From the NCBI GenBank assembly GCA_943329845.2, contig CALQFM020000004.1, positions 1 through 64,000 of the forward strand: DNA of 64,000 bases, read 5' to 3'. The stretch comes from Candidatus Kuenenia stuttgartensis (GTDB lineage: Bacteria > Pseudomonadota > Alphaproteobacteria > SMXS01). The notes under the pieces are model-generated. The model searched no databases. It was not told the DNA's origin and worked only from the letters and a program-made list of their open reading frames with translations. Below are positions 49,009-56,938 of the stretch, one piece after another (the stretch's first letter is position 1; every line of letters starts with the position of its first letter). The position numbers and the translations under genes are program-made.

Positions 49009-50187
49009 ATGACCGTTCAACCGTTCAAGGTCGCCATACCGGACGCTAGGCTTGACGAGCTGAAGCGCCGGCTGCGCAACGCCAACTGGCCGCATGACAT
49101 GGCCAATGACGACTGGCGCTATGGCGCCAATGGCGACTACATGCGCGAACTGGTCGATTACTGGCTGAACGGCTACGACTGGCGGGCCCAGGAAGCCGCC
49201 ATCAACAGTTTCAGCCACTACCGCACCGAGGTGGACGGCATCCCGCTGCACTTCATCCGCGAGCCTGGCAAGGGACCGAACCCGATCCCGCTGGTGATGA
49301 CCCATGGCTGGCCGTGGACCTTCTGGGACTACCACGAACTGATCCGGCCGCTGGCCGACCCGGCGTCGTTCGGCGGCGACCCGAACGACTCGTTCGAGGT
49401 CATCGTCATGTCGATGCCGGGCTTCGGCTTCTCGTCGCCGCTGATGCAGGCCGGCATGAACGCGTGGCGCGCCGCCGACCCGATCCACAAACTGATGACC
49501 GAGAAGCTCGGCTTCAAGCGCTTCGGCGCCCAGGGCGGCGACTGGGGCGCGACCACCACGGCCCAGCTCGGCCACAAATATCCCAACGATGTCATCGGCA
49601 TCCACCTCACCAGCACGCCGCGCCTGACCCACTGGGGCAACCAGCGGCCGTGGGACGTGACCGGCGGCAAGCTGGTGCCCGACGATCTGCCGCCCGAGAC
49701 CCGGGAGAAACTGATCGGCATCCAGCGGCGCATCGCCAGCCATGTGGCCGTGCACATGCTCGATCCCCAGACGCTGGCCTATGCGCTGCATGATTCGCCC
49801 ATCGGGCTGCTCGCCTGGCTGGTCGAACGGCGCCGCGCCTGGAGCGCCAATAACGGCGACGTGGAGCAGGCGTTCACCCGCGACTTCCTGCTGACGACCA
49901 CGTCGCTCTACTGGTTCACCGACACCTTCGTGACGTCGGCGCGGCTTTATGCCGAGGCGGGCCGATATCCCTGGCAGCCCTCCCATTCCGGAACGCCGCT
50001 GGTCAACGTGCCGACCGGACTGACCTATATGGAGCACGATGTGGGCCGCAGCCTGTCGACGGAAGCCGAGCAGCAGTTCGACGTGCGCTACCGCAAGGAG
50101 CATCCGATGGGCGGACACTTCGCCGCCGCCGAGGAGCCGGAAGCGGTGGTCGAGGACATCAGGGCCACGTTCAGGCCGTTGCGCTGA
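49009..50187 (+). CDS. Epoxide hydrolase (EHN-domain alpha/beta hydrolase)
   Basis: 392 residues. N-terminal EHN lid (MTVQPFKVAIPDARLDELKR) then an alpha/beta hydrolase core: oxyanion motif H99-G-W-P102, nucleophile D178 in AQGGDWGA, and H370 in GGHFAA near the end; the family's lid tyrosines are plausible in the middle. Opens epoxides to vicinal diols by an ester intermediate. Starts 51 bp after rnpB, and it heads a three-gene unit with a crotonase and a CoA-binding protein. No signal peptide, so it is cytoplasmic. Confidence 0.9.
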   Translation: MTVQPFKVAIPDARLDELKRRLRNANWPHDMANDDWRYGANGDYMRELVDYWLNGYDWRAQEAAINSFSHYRTEVDGIPLHFIREPGKGPNPIPLVMTHGWPWTFWDYHELIRPLADPASFGGDPNDSFEVIVMSMPGFGFSSPLMQAGMNAWRAADPIHKLMTEKLGFKRFGAQGGDWGATTTAQLGHKYPNDVIGIHLTSTPRLTHWGNQRPWDVTGGKLVPDDLPPETREKLIGIQRRIASHVAVHMLDPQTLAYALHDSPIGLLAWLVERRRAWSANNGDVEQAFTRDFLLTTTSLYWFTDTFVTSARLYAEAGRYPWQPSHSGTPLVNVPTGLTYMEHDVGRSLSTEAEQQFDVRYRKEHPMGGHFAAAEEPEAVVEDIRATFRPLR

Positions 50188-50197
50188 GGAGAGCACC

Positions 50198-50989
50198 ATG
50201 ACCACCAACGAAGCCGTGCTGCTGCGCGCCGACACGCCCGAGGGCGTCACCACCCTGACGATGAACCGCGGCCCGGCGCGCAACGCGCTGAGCATTGAAC
50301 TGATGGGCGCCATGATGGATGCGCTCGCGGCCATCGCCGAGGACGAAAGCGTGCGCGTTCTTGTCGTCGCGGGTGCGGGACCGGCGTTCTGCGCCGGCCA
50401 CGATCTGCGCGAGTTGCGGGCAAGCATCAACGACCCGGACTTCATCCGCCTGACGTTCGAAAGCTGTGCCCAGCTTATGCAGGAGATCGTGGCACTGCCG
50501 CAGCCTGTGATCGCTCGCGTCCATGGCGTGGCGACGGCGGCCGGCGCCCAGATCGTCGCATCCTGTGATCTCGCCGTGGCCGCCGACGACTCCCGCTTCG
50601 CCACGCCCGGCGTCAATATCGGCCTGTTCTGCTCGACGCCCATGGTGGCGCTGTCGCGCAACGTGGCGCCCAAACATGCCATGGACATGCTGCTGACCGG
50701 CGACCTGATCCCGGCCCAGCGCGCCTATGAAATCGGCCTCGTCAACCGGCTGGTTCCCGCCGCCGAGCTGGAAAGCGCGACCCACGCGCTGGCGGTGCAG
50801 CTTGCGGCCAAGTCGGCCAAGGTGCTGCGTTTCGGCAAGCACGGCTTTTATCGGCAGCTTCCCTTGAACCTTGCCGACGCCTACGCGTTAGCGGCCGAGG
50901 CGATGATCGAGAACATGGGTTTCGACGACGCCGAGGAAGGCATCGGCGCGTTCGTCGAGAAGCGCCACCCGCACTGGAAGGACAGCTGA
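50198..50989 (+). CDS. Enoyl-CoA hydratase/isomerase family protein (ECHDC3-like)
   Basis: 263 residues. Crotonase fold: LTMNRGPARNALSIELMGAM, the oxyanion loop AFCAGHDLREL and second loop GVATAAGAQIVASCDLAVAA. The two catalytic Glu of classical hydratases are not both obvious: G-A-Q-I-V stands where the first is expected and V-N-I-G-L-F where the second is, as in ECHDC3-type members, so simple hydratase activity is doubtful. GAGGAGAG precedes ATG 50198, 10 bp after the epoxide hydrolase. Joined to the next gene by TGATG. Confidence 0.87.
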   Translation: MTTNEAVLLRADTPEGVTTLTMNRGPARNALSIELMGAMMDALAAIAEDESVRVLVVAGAGPAFCAGHDLRELRASINDPDFIRLTFESCAQLMQEIVALPQPVIARVHGVATAAGAQIVASCDLAVAADDSRFATPGVNIGLFCSTPMVALSRNVAPKHAMDMLLTGDLIPAQRAYEIGLVNRLVPAAELESATHALAVQLAAKSAKVLRFGKHGFYRQLPLNLADAYALAAEAMIENMGFDDAEEGIGAFVEKRHPHWKDS

Positions 50990-51411
50990 TGGCATTCAAC
51001 AACCCGACCGACGGCGCCATCGCCAGTATTCTCAGGGATACCAGGACCATCGCGGTGATCGGCGCGGGCACCGACCGGTTCAAGCCGGTCTACGGCGTCA
51101 TGAGCTTCCTGATCGCGCACGGCTACGACGTGTATCCGGTCAACCCGACGCTCGCGGGTGAGGAGGTGCAGGGCAAGACGATCCTGGCGGACATGGGCGA
51201 GATCCCGGTGCCCATCGACATGGTCGACTGCTTCCGCCGCCCGGAATTCATCCCGCCGGTGGTCGACCGTGCCATCGAGGTCGGCGCCAAATCCGTGTGG
51301 ATGCAGCTCGGCGTGATCAACGAGGAAGCCGCCGCCAAGGCCCGCGCCGCCGGCCTGTTGGTGGTGATGGACCGCTGCCCGGTCATCGAATGGAGCCGCC
51401 TCGGCCTGTAG
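50989..51411 (+). CDS. CoA-binding domain protein (YccU-like)
   Basis: 140 residues, a single Rossmann-like CoA-binding domain: TRTIAVIGAGTDRFKPVYGV at the start, VYPVNPTLAGEEVQGK, KSVWMQLGVINEEAAAKARA and MDRCPVIEW near the end. Such proteins bind CoA or acyl-CoA and may regulate it; enzymatic role unknown. It often follows ECHDC3-like crotonases, as here. Starts TGATG with the crotonase. Confidence 0.9.
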   Translation: MAFNNPTDGAIASILRDTRTIAVIGAGTDRFKPVYGVMSFLIAHGYDVYPVNPTLAGEEVQGKTILADMGEIPVPIDMVDCFRRPEFIPPVVDRAIEVGAKSVWMQLGVINEEAAAKARAAGLLVVMDRCPVIEWSRLGL

Positions 51412-51469
51412 ACGCCGCCGCGGCCATCCCCCATCATGGCGCCTTGACGCTTTGCATGGGGAGAGCGCG

Positions 51470-53920
51470 GTGTCCGAGACTTCCGCAACGCTGGACGAGC
51501 GCGTCGATGACCTGCTGCACAGGCTGACGCTCGAGGAGAAGGCCGCGCTGCTGGGCGGGGCCGATGGCTGGACCACGGTTGCGATCCCGAGGGTCGGGTT
51601 GGACTCCATCCGCATGGCCGACGGCCCCAACGGCTACCGTTCGACACAAAGCGAGCCGTCCACCACGTTTCCCGTCGGCGTGGCGATGGGCGCCACCTGG
51701 AATCCGGATTGCATCCGAGAGGCCGCCGCGGCCATGGCGCGGGAAGCGCGCGCGTCGGGCGTCAATATTCTGCTGGGCCCGAACATCAACATCCAGCGCA
51801 CGCCGCTGGGCGGCCGCAATTTCGAGACCTATTCGGAGGATCCGGTGCTGGCCGGCGAACTGGCGCTGGCGTTCGTCGAGGGCGTGCAGGGCGAGGGTGT
51901 CGGCGTCTCGGTGAAGCACTACGCCGCCAACAACCAGGAACACGAGCGGCTGCGCGGCAGCTCCAATGTCAGCGAGCGGGCGCTGCGCGAGATTTACTTC
52001 CCGGCCTTCGAGAAGGCGGTGAAGCAGGGCGGCGCGTGGACGGTGATGGCCGCCTACAACCGGGTCAACGGCATCCATGCCAGCGAGCATCCCTGGCTGC
52101 TGAACCAGGTGCTGAAGCAGGAATGGGGCTTCGACGGCGTGGTGATCTCGGATTGGGGCGCGACCCATTCCAGCACGGCGGTCAGCGCCGGCCTCGACAT
52201 GGAGATGCCCGGCCCGGCATGGCATTTCGGCCATCGGCTGGTCGAGGCGGTCAATGACGGCGCGGTGTCGCCCAAGGCGGTGAACGAGGCGGCGCGGCGC
52301 ATGCTGCGGCTGATCCTGCGGGCGCTCGAGTCCAAGGGCACCGCCGAGATCAACACCGGGCGCCACTGGCGCATCGCCCAGTCGGTGGCGGAAGAAGCCA
52401 TCGTGCTGCTGAAGAACGACGGTATCCTGCCGCTCGACGCCGGGAATGTGAAGACTATCGCGGTGATCGGGCCCAACGCCGACGAGCCCATCATCCAGGG
52501 CAACGGCAGCGCGCATGTGATTCCGTTCCGCGAGGCCACGCCGCTCGACGGCCTGCGGGCCATCGTCGGTGATACTGTCCGGTTGATCCATGCGCCCGGT
52601 GTCGACAACGAGCCGGAAGTGCCGCTGATCGATCGGCGTCTCCTGAGCCCGGACAAGGATCGCAGCCATCACGGCCTGAAGGCCAGGTACTACCGGGCCG
52701 CCGACTTCGAGGGACCGGTCGTCTTCGAACAGGGCGAGCCCTATCTGCACAAGTTCGGCTTCCATGACGCGGTGGCGCCCACCGAGCGGGGTTCGTTCTC
52801 GGTGCGCTGGGAGGGCTTCCTGTGGCCCGAACGGACCGGCGTTTACGATTTCATCGTCGAATGCAGCCACCGCCCCGATACCTGGGCCGAGGTCCGCATC
52901 GACGGCGTGCCGGTGGCCGGCCGTTCCACCGAGCAGGAGAGCTTCGCCCATTTCGAAGTCGTGAAGATGAAGCGCGGCAAGGGCAGCATCAGGCTGGAGG
53001 CCGGCCGTTCCTACCGGATCGAGATCGACTACAGCACCCAGTCCGACCTGATGCGCATCTTCAAGGTCGGCGCGCGCAAGCCCTCTGGCAGCATCAGCGA
53101 GGCGGTCGCCGCGGCGAAGGCCGCCGACGTGGCCGTGGTCTTCGTCGGCGTGTCGCGCTCGACCGACGGCGAGGGCTTCGACCGGCCCGGCATGGCGCTG
53201 TGGGGCGACCAGGACGCGCTGGTGGAAGCGGTCGCCGCGGCCAATCCGAACACGGTCGTGGTGCTGCAGAACGGCGCACCGGTGACGCTGCCGTGGCTCG
53301 ACAAGGTGCGCGGGTTGCTCGCGGCCTGGCTGCCGGGGCAGGAAGGCGGCCACGCCATCGCCCGCGTGCTGCTGGGCGAGGTCAACCCGTCGGGAAAACT
53401 GCCGCACACGGTGCCGAAGCGGCTGGAGGACAATCCCACCTTCATTCATTACCCGGGCAGACGCGACGCCAACTACGGCGAGGGCGTGTTCGTCGGCTAC
53501 CGCTATTACGACAAGGCGAAGGTAGAGCCTCTGTTCCCGTTCGGCTTCGGCCTGTCCTACACGAACTTCGGCTACGCGAACGCGCGCGGTCCGGCAGCCG
53601 TGAGGCAGGGCGAGACATTCACCGTGTCGGTCGAGGTTACCAACCGGGGCGACCGGCCCGGTAAGGAGGTTGTCCAGCTCTATGTGGAGCAGATGGCGCC
53701 GTCCGAGGCGCGGCCGCCGCGCGAACTGAAGGGCTTCCGGAAGATCGACCTGAAACCCGGCGAAACGCGGACCGTGGAGTTCACCCTGACGCCGCGCGAC
53801 CTGTCGTTCTACGACACGCATCTGCCAGGCTGGTCCGCCGAGCCGGGGCGCTTCGTGGCCCATTTCGGCGGATCGTCGAGGGATCTACCAGTTTCGCATG
53901 CTTTCGAGTTGCAGGATTAG
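51470..53920 (+). CDS. Glycoside hydrolase family 3 beta-glucosidase-like, with PA14 domain
   Basis: 816 residues from GTG 51470 (GGGGAG upstream; the TTG start 18 bp earlier is less likely). N-terminal (beta/alpha) barrel with RMADGPNGYRST and nucleophile D228 in VVISDWGATHSS; a PA14 insert at about residues 400-530 (HGLKARYYRAADFEGPVVFE to DLMRIFKVG); then the C-terminal GH3 and fibronectin-III domains (PPRELKGFRKIDLKPGET). Cleaves beta-linked glucosides or related sugars; the PA14 module in related enzymes covers the active site and tunes substrate choice. No signal peptide seen, so cytoplasmic, which for GH3 is common. It is not in an obvious sugar operon. Confidence 0.92.
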   Translation: MSETSATLDERVDDLLHRLTLEEKAALLGGADGWTTVAIPRVGLDSIRMADGPNGYRSTQSEPSTTFPVGVAMGATWNPDCIREAAAAMAREARASGVNILLGPNINIQRTPLGGRNFETYSEDPVLAGELALAFVEGVQGEGVGVSVKHYAANNQEHERLRGSSNVSERALREIYFPAFEKAVKQGGAWTVMAAYNRVNGIHASEHPWLLNQVLKQEWGFDGVVISDWGATHSSTAVSAGLDMEMPGPAWHFGHRLVEAVNDGAVSPKAVNEAARRMLRLILRALESKGTAEINTGRHWRIAQSVAEEAIVLLKNDGILPLDAGNVKTIAVIGPNADEPIIQGNGSAHVIPFREATPLDGLRAIVGDTVRLIHAPGVDNEPEVPLIDRRLLSPDKDRSHHGLKARYYRAADFEGPVVFEQGEPYLHKFGFHDAVAPTERGSFSVRWEGFLWPERTGVYDFIVECSHRPDTWAEVRIDGVPVAGRSTEQESFAHFEVVKMKRGKGSIRLEAGRSYRIEIDYSTQSDLMRIFKVGARKPSGSISEAVAAAKAADVAVVFVGVSRSTDGEGFDRPGMALWGDQDALVEAVAAANPNTVVVLQNGAPVTLPWLDKVRGLLAAWLPGQEGGHAIARVLLGEVNPSGKLPHTVPKRLEDNPTFIHYPGRRDANYGEGVFVGYRYYDKAKVEPLFPFGFGLSYTNFGYANARGPAAVRQGETFTVSVEVTNRGDRPGKEVVQLYVEQMAPSEARPPRELKGFRKIDLKPGETRTVEFTLTPRDLSFYDTHLPGWSAEPGRFVAHFGGSSRDLPVSHAFELQD

Positions 53921-53921
53921 A

Positions 53922-53966
53922 TTTCATTGTCATCCCGGCGGAAGCCGGGACCCAGTGACAATGAAA
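53922..53966. repeat. Intergenic palindromic repeat, possible two-way terminator
   Basis: TTTCATTGTCA and TGACAATGAAA are perfect 11-bp arms, with CCCGGC-GGAA-GCCGGG nested inside, 45 bases in all. It lies between the converging GH3 and unknown genes. The inner part reads like a common proteobacterial repeat whose reverse frame gives W-V-P-A-S-A-G-M-T. On the plus strand AAAAAGAGG follows, and on the other TCTAATCC; neither is a strong T-run. Confidence 0.75.
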
Positions 53967-53982
53967 AAGAGGTTTTAAGCCC

Positions 53983-54660
53983 TCAATCCTCCGGGATTTC
54001 CACCACCATCGCGGGATGGGCGCCAAACCTGTCCATCGGCGCATCTGACGGCGCCCAGCCGAGATTGACCGCTCGCGTCGCGGTGTCCCAGAAGCCGTAG
54101 GCGGTGCCGCGCGGACTGACCAGCGTGTCGAGCAGCCACATGGGCTGGCCCATGGCGCCATTCCTGTCGAAGCCATGCTCGCGCGATTGGAGGGCACGCA
54201 CGCGCTGGATGGCCATGTACTCGAAGGCGGTCAGCGATACCCAGTGGCGCTCGGCGAACACGGCGCGCAGGTTGTCTGGGCTCTGGCCGCGCGTCTCGGC
54301 CGGATAGGCGCCCGACAGCATGAACAGGCAATAGGGACCCTCGGGCCGGTTCAGCGTCTGCGAATTCTTCAGCGTGTCCATGTCCTGGACGACGGACTCG
54401 GCATATTGCAGCGCCTCGTCCATGTCCTCGATGGGTTCGTTGAGCAGCTGGATGATGGCGAGACGGAAGTCGAGCTGCTGGCGCTTCACCGAGGGGAACA
54501 TCATGGACGCGGTGAAGCCCGCGCCCAGCGCCCGGTTGGCCGCCCGGTTCATCTCCTCCGTCGGCTCCAGCGTCATCGGCAGGTAGTCGGCGATGCGTGG
54601 CAGCAGCACGTCGTCGAAGAACGCGCGACTGTTGTCCAGGACTTCCTGGAACGACTCCAT
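53983..54660 (-). CDS. Unrecognised protein, 225 residues
   Basis: No family is recognised. ATG 54660 follows GGGGAGA, and the composition is normal for the genome. The sequence has no signal peptide or membrane segment; it begins MESFQEVLDNSRAFFDDVLL with helical character, contains PYCLFMLSGAYPAETRGQSP in the middle and an A-F-E-Y-M-A-I-Q-R-V helix, and ends WAPSDAPMDRFGAHPAMVVE. It is the last gene before the dcw cluster and is transcribed away from it. The neighbouring GH3 gene converges on it. It may be a soluble enzyme or binding protein; I have no better evidence. Confidence 0.75.
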   Translation of the reverse strand: MESFQEVLDNSRAFFDDVLLPRIADYLPMTLEPTEEMNRAANRALGAGFTASMMFPSVKRQQLDFRLAIIQLLNEPIEDMDEALQYAESVVQDMDTLKNSQTLNRPEGPYCLFMLSGAYPAETRGQSPDNLRAVFAERHWVSLTAFEYMAIQRVRALQSREHGFDRNGAMGQPMWLLDTLVSPRGTAYGFWDTATRAVNLGWAPSDAPMDRFGAHPAMVVEIPED

Positions 54661-55018
54661 GGAACGGCTCTCCCCTCGAAATGCCATCGGCCGCTGAGGC
54701 GGGATCCCTTGGAGGACCAGTCTTCGCAGCGGCCGAAAGCGAACAAAAAATGAACAAATTGAGATGGGGCCAGCCGCCGGATGAGACGCAACGCGCGACT
54801 CGACTGCTCCTTCTTCTTAGCCCTAGAGCAAATTCCTGTCACCCACAGCTTCAATTACTTGTGAATCGGCATTGGCGGGGGCTCGTCCCATTGACCGCCC
54901 ATGTTTTCCCATGGTATCCCATAATGTCCCAAAGAGAGACGCCGCCGGCCAGGGTGAGTCGGCCCGAATCAACGGTGGGGTGAGGGTGTGAAACGCAGGT
55001 AGATCGTGAGGGGCGGCC
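54661..55018. other. Promoter region of the division/cell-wall cluster
   Basis: 358 bp with no supported gene. It holds the divergent promoters of the unknown gene (minus) and of mraZ (plus). On the plus side are the MraZ box (54897-54931) and two GANTC sequences, GAATC at 54863-54867 and 54966-54970, which are substrates of the CcrM methylase in many alphaproteobacteria. An AT-rich stretch, AACAAAAAATGAACAAATTG (54742-54761), lies nearer the minus gene. Confidence 0.65.
54897..54931 (+). promoter_or_regulatory. MraZ box (10-bp-spaced direct repeats)
   Basis: TCCCA at 54907, 54917 and 54927, each followed by a 5-base spacer, is a direct-repeat array (TGGGA on the other strand); GCCCA at 54897 continues the 10-bp register, and another TCCCA lies at 54886. 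MraZ proteins bind such TGGGN-N5 repeats before mraZ and repress the dcw cluster. Position, 88 bp before the start, fits. Confidence 0.85.
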
Positions 55019-55483
55019 GTGCCGCTGTTTCTGTCGTCATATGCCAACAAGGTGGACAAGAAGGGGCGGGTATCCGTCCCCGCGCCGTTCCGTGCCGAGT
55101 TGGAGCATCTGAACGGCTTCGTCGCCTTCCCCCATACCGAACACGCCTGCATCGAGGGCTGGGACCGCAGCCGCATGGACCAGCTTGCCGAAGCGATGGA
55201 CCAATATTCGCCGCTTTCCGAGGAATATGACGCGCTGGGCTACCTGATGGGCAAGTCGCGCGAGCTGCCGTTCGACCCCGAAGGCCGCGTCATCCTGCCG
55301 CCCTATCTGATCGAAACCGCCGGCATCACCGACAGCGTGGTGTTCGTCGGCCGCGGCAAGTCGTTCCAGATCTGGGATCCGGAGCGGCATGCCGAGTTCG
55401 AGACCCGCATCAAGCCGAGTTCGGCGATCGTCGCCAAAGCCATTTCGCTGGGCCGCGCCAGGCGCGGAGACGCGCATGAATGA
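55019..55483 (+). CDS. mraZ: Transcriptional regulator MraZ
   Basis: 154 residues from GTG 55019. Two AbrB-like halves each have the family motif: DKKGRVSVPAPFRAEL near residue 13 and FDPEGRVILPPYLIET near residue 80. It forms a ring and represses the dcw cluster by binding the repeats upstream. Ends 8 bp inside rsmH, so the cluster is translationally coupled from here. Confidence 0.96.
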   Translation: MPLFLSSYANKVDKKGRVSVPAPFRAELEHLNGFVAFPHTEHACIEGWDRSRMDQLAEAMDQYSPLSEEYDALGYLMGKSRELPFDPEGRVILPPYLIETAGITDSVVFVGRGKSFQIWDPERHAEFETRIKPSSAIVAKAISLGRARRGDAHE

Positions 55484-56456
55484 CGCCGGTCGCCATGCTC
55501 CCGTCATGCTGCGCGAGGTGGTCGACGCCATCGCGCCGCAGGCGGGTGAGACGATCATCGACGCCACCTTCGGCTGGGGCGGCTACACGCGCGGCTTCCT
55601 GGAGGCCGCGCCCTGCGTCGTCTACGGCATCGACCGCGATCCCACCGCCGCCGCCCGCGCCGTTGTCGTCGGCGCCGAATTTCCCGGCCGCTTCACCTTC
55701 GTCGACGGCCGGTTCGGCGACATGATCGAGTTGATGGACGGGGCCGGCGTCACCGCCGTACAGGGCGTCGCCTTCGATGTTGGCGTGTCGTCCATGCAGC
55801 TCGACGACCCCGAGCGCGGCTTCTCGTTCCAGAAGGACGGCCCGCTGGACATGCGCATGGCCGGCCGCGAGTCCGACGCGCCCGATGCGGCCGAGCTGGT
55901 CAACAACGAGGACGAGGCGGAGATCGCCCGCATCATCTGGCTCTACGGCGAGGAACGCAACTCACGGCGCATCGCCCGCGCCATCGTCGCCGCCCGCAAG
56001 ACCAAGCCGATCACCCGCACCCTCGAGCTGGCGGAGATCGTCGCCCGCGTCTCTGGCGGCGTGTTGCCGCACAAGATGCACCCGGCGACCCGCACCTTCC
56101 AGGCGCTACGCATCCACGTGAACGACGAGCTTGGCCAGCTGGAGATGGGCCTGCGCGCCGCCGAGCGGCTGCTGGCGCCGCACGGCCGGCTCGCCGTGGT
56201 GTCGTTCCATTCGCTGGAAGACCGGATCGTGAAGAATTTCCTGCGCGAACGGGGCGGCATGGCGCCGTCCACGTCGCGCCACCTGCCGGAGCAGCAAGGC
56301 CGCCTCGCGCCCAGCTTCGCCCTGACGACGCGTAGCGCGATCAAGCCGACGGACGCCGAGACCGACGCGAATCCCCGGGCGCGCTCGGCCCGCCTGCGCG
56401 CCGCCGTCCGCACCGCCAACGATGCCTGGCCCGAAGACGGGAGGCGCGCGGCATGA
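55476..56456 (+). CDS. rsmH: 16S rRNA m4C1402 methyltransferase RsmH
   Basis: 326 residues. SAM motif I DATFGWGGYTRGFLEA near residue 30, FDVGVSSMQLDDPERGFSFQ and VVSFHSLEDRIVKNF are family blocks. It methylates N4 of C1402 in 16S rRNA, fine-tuning the P site. ATG 55476 overlaps the mraZ stop by 8 bp; the upstream extension of the frame lies inside mraZ and is not used. Confidence 0.96.
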   Translation: MNDAGRHAPVMLREVVDAIAPQAGETIIDATFGWGGYTRGFLEAAPCVVYGIDRDPTAAARAVVVGAEFPGRFTFVDGRFGDMIELMDGAGVTAVQGVAFDVGVSSMQLDDPERGFSFQKDGPLDMRMAGRESDAPDAAELVNNEDEAEIARIIWLYGEERNSRRIARAIVAARKTKPITRTLELAEIVARVSGGVLPHKMHPATRTFQALRIHVNDELGQLEMGLRAAERLLAPHGRLAVVSFHSLEDRIVKNFLRERGGMAPSTSRHLPEQQGRLAPSFALTTRSAIKPTDAETDANPRARSARLRAAVRTANDAWPEDGRRAA

Positions 56457-56938
56457 AGCGCTCCATCACCCTGATCACCCTGTTCGTCTTGATCGTCGTG
56501 TCCTACGGCCTCTACAACCTGAAATACGAGGTCGAGGACCTGCAGGATCACGCCAACGGCCTGCGCGCCCAGATGGAAGAGGACCGCCGCGCCATCAAGG
56601 TGCTGGAAGCCGAATGGGCCTATCTCAGCCGCCCCGACCGGCTGCAGAAGCTGTCGCAGAAATTCCTCGTGCTGCAGCCCACCGTCGCACGACAGGTCGG
56701 CGGCGTCGCCGACCTGCGGCTGAAGCCCATGGACGACATCCTGGCCCCGCAGCCGACGATCGACGCCAGCGGCGTCGCCGCACCGGCCGCACTGCCGCAG
56801 TCAGGCCCCGGCACCGCGACTCCGGCTCAGCCCGTCGCTTCTCAACCCGTCGCCGCGCAGCCGGCCGCCGCGCAGTCGCCACTGGTGCCGGTCGCGAATT
56901 CAACCGCCGGACCCGCGCCGATGGAGGATGTGCAGTGA
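56453..56938 (+). CDS. ftsL: Cell division protein FtsL
   Basis: 161 residues. Short cytoplasmic start, one membrane helix (SITLITLFVLIVVSYGLYNL), a coiled coil (VEDLQDHANGLRAQMEEDRR) and an E-W-A-Y-L-x-R-P-D-R-L block typical of alphaproteobacterial FtsL. The last 70 residues form an unusually long Ala/Pro/Gln-rich periplasmic tail. Links FtsB/FtsQ to FtsI/FtsW at the septum. Overlaps rsmH by 4 bp and ftsI by 4 bp (GTGA). Confidence 0.92.
   Translation: MKRSITLITLFVLIVVSYGLYNLKYEVEDLQDHANGLRAQMEEDRRAIKVLEAEWAYLSRPDRLQKLSQKFLVLQPTVARQVGGVADLRLKPMDDILAPQPTIDASGVAAPAALPQSGPGTATPAQPVASQPVAAQPAAAQSPLVPVANSTAGPAPMEDVQ

Noticed and set aside
51434-53863. Minus-strand open frame of 809 codons opposite GH3
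   Set aside because: Shadow composition, no start support, and the plus strand has intact GH3 catalytic motifs.
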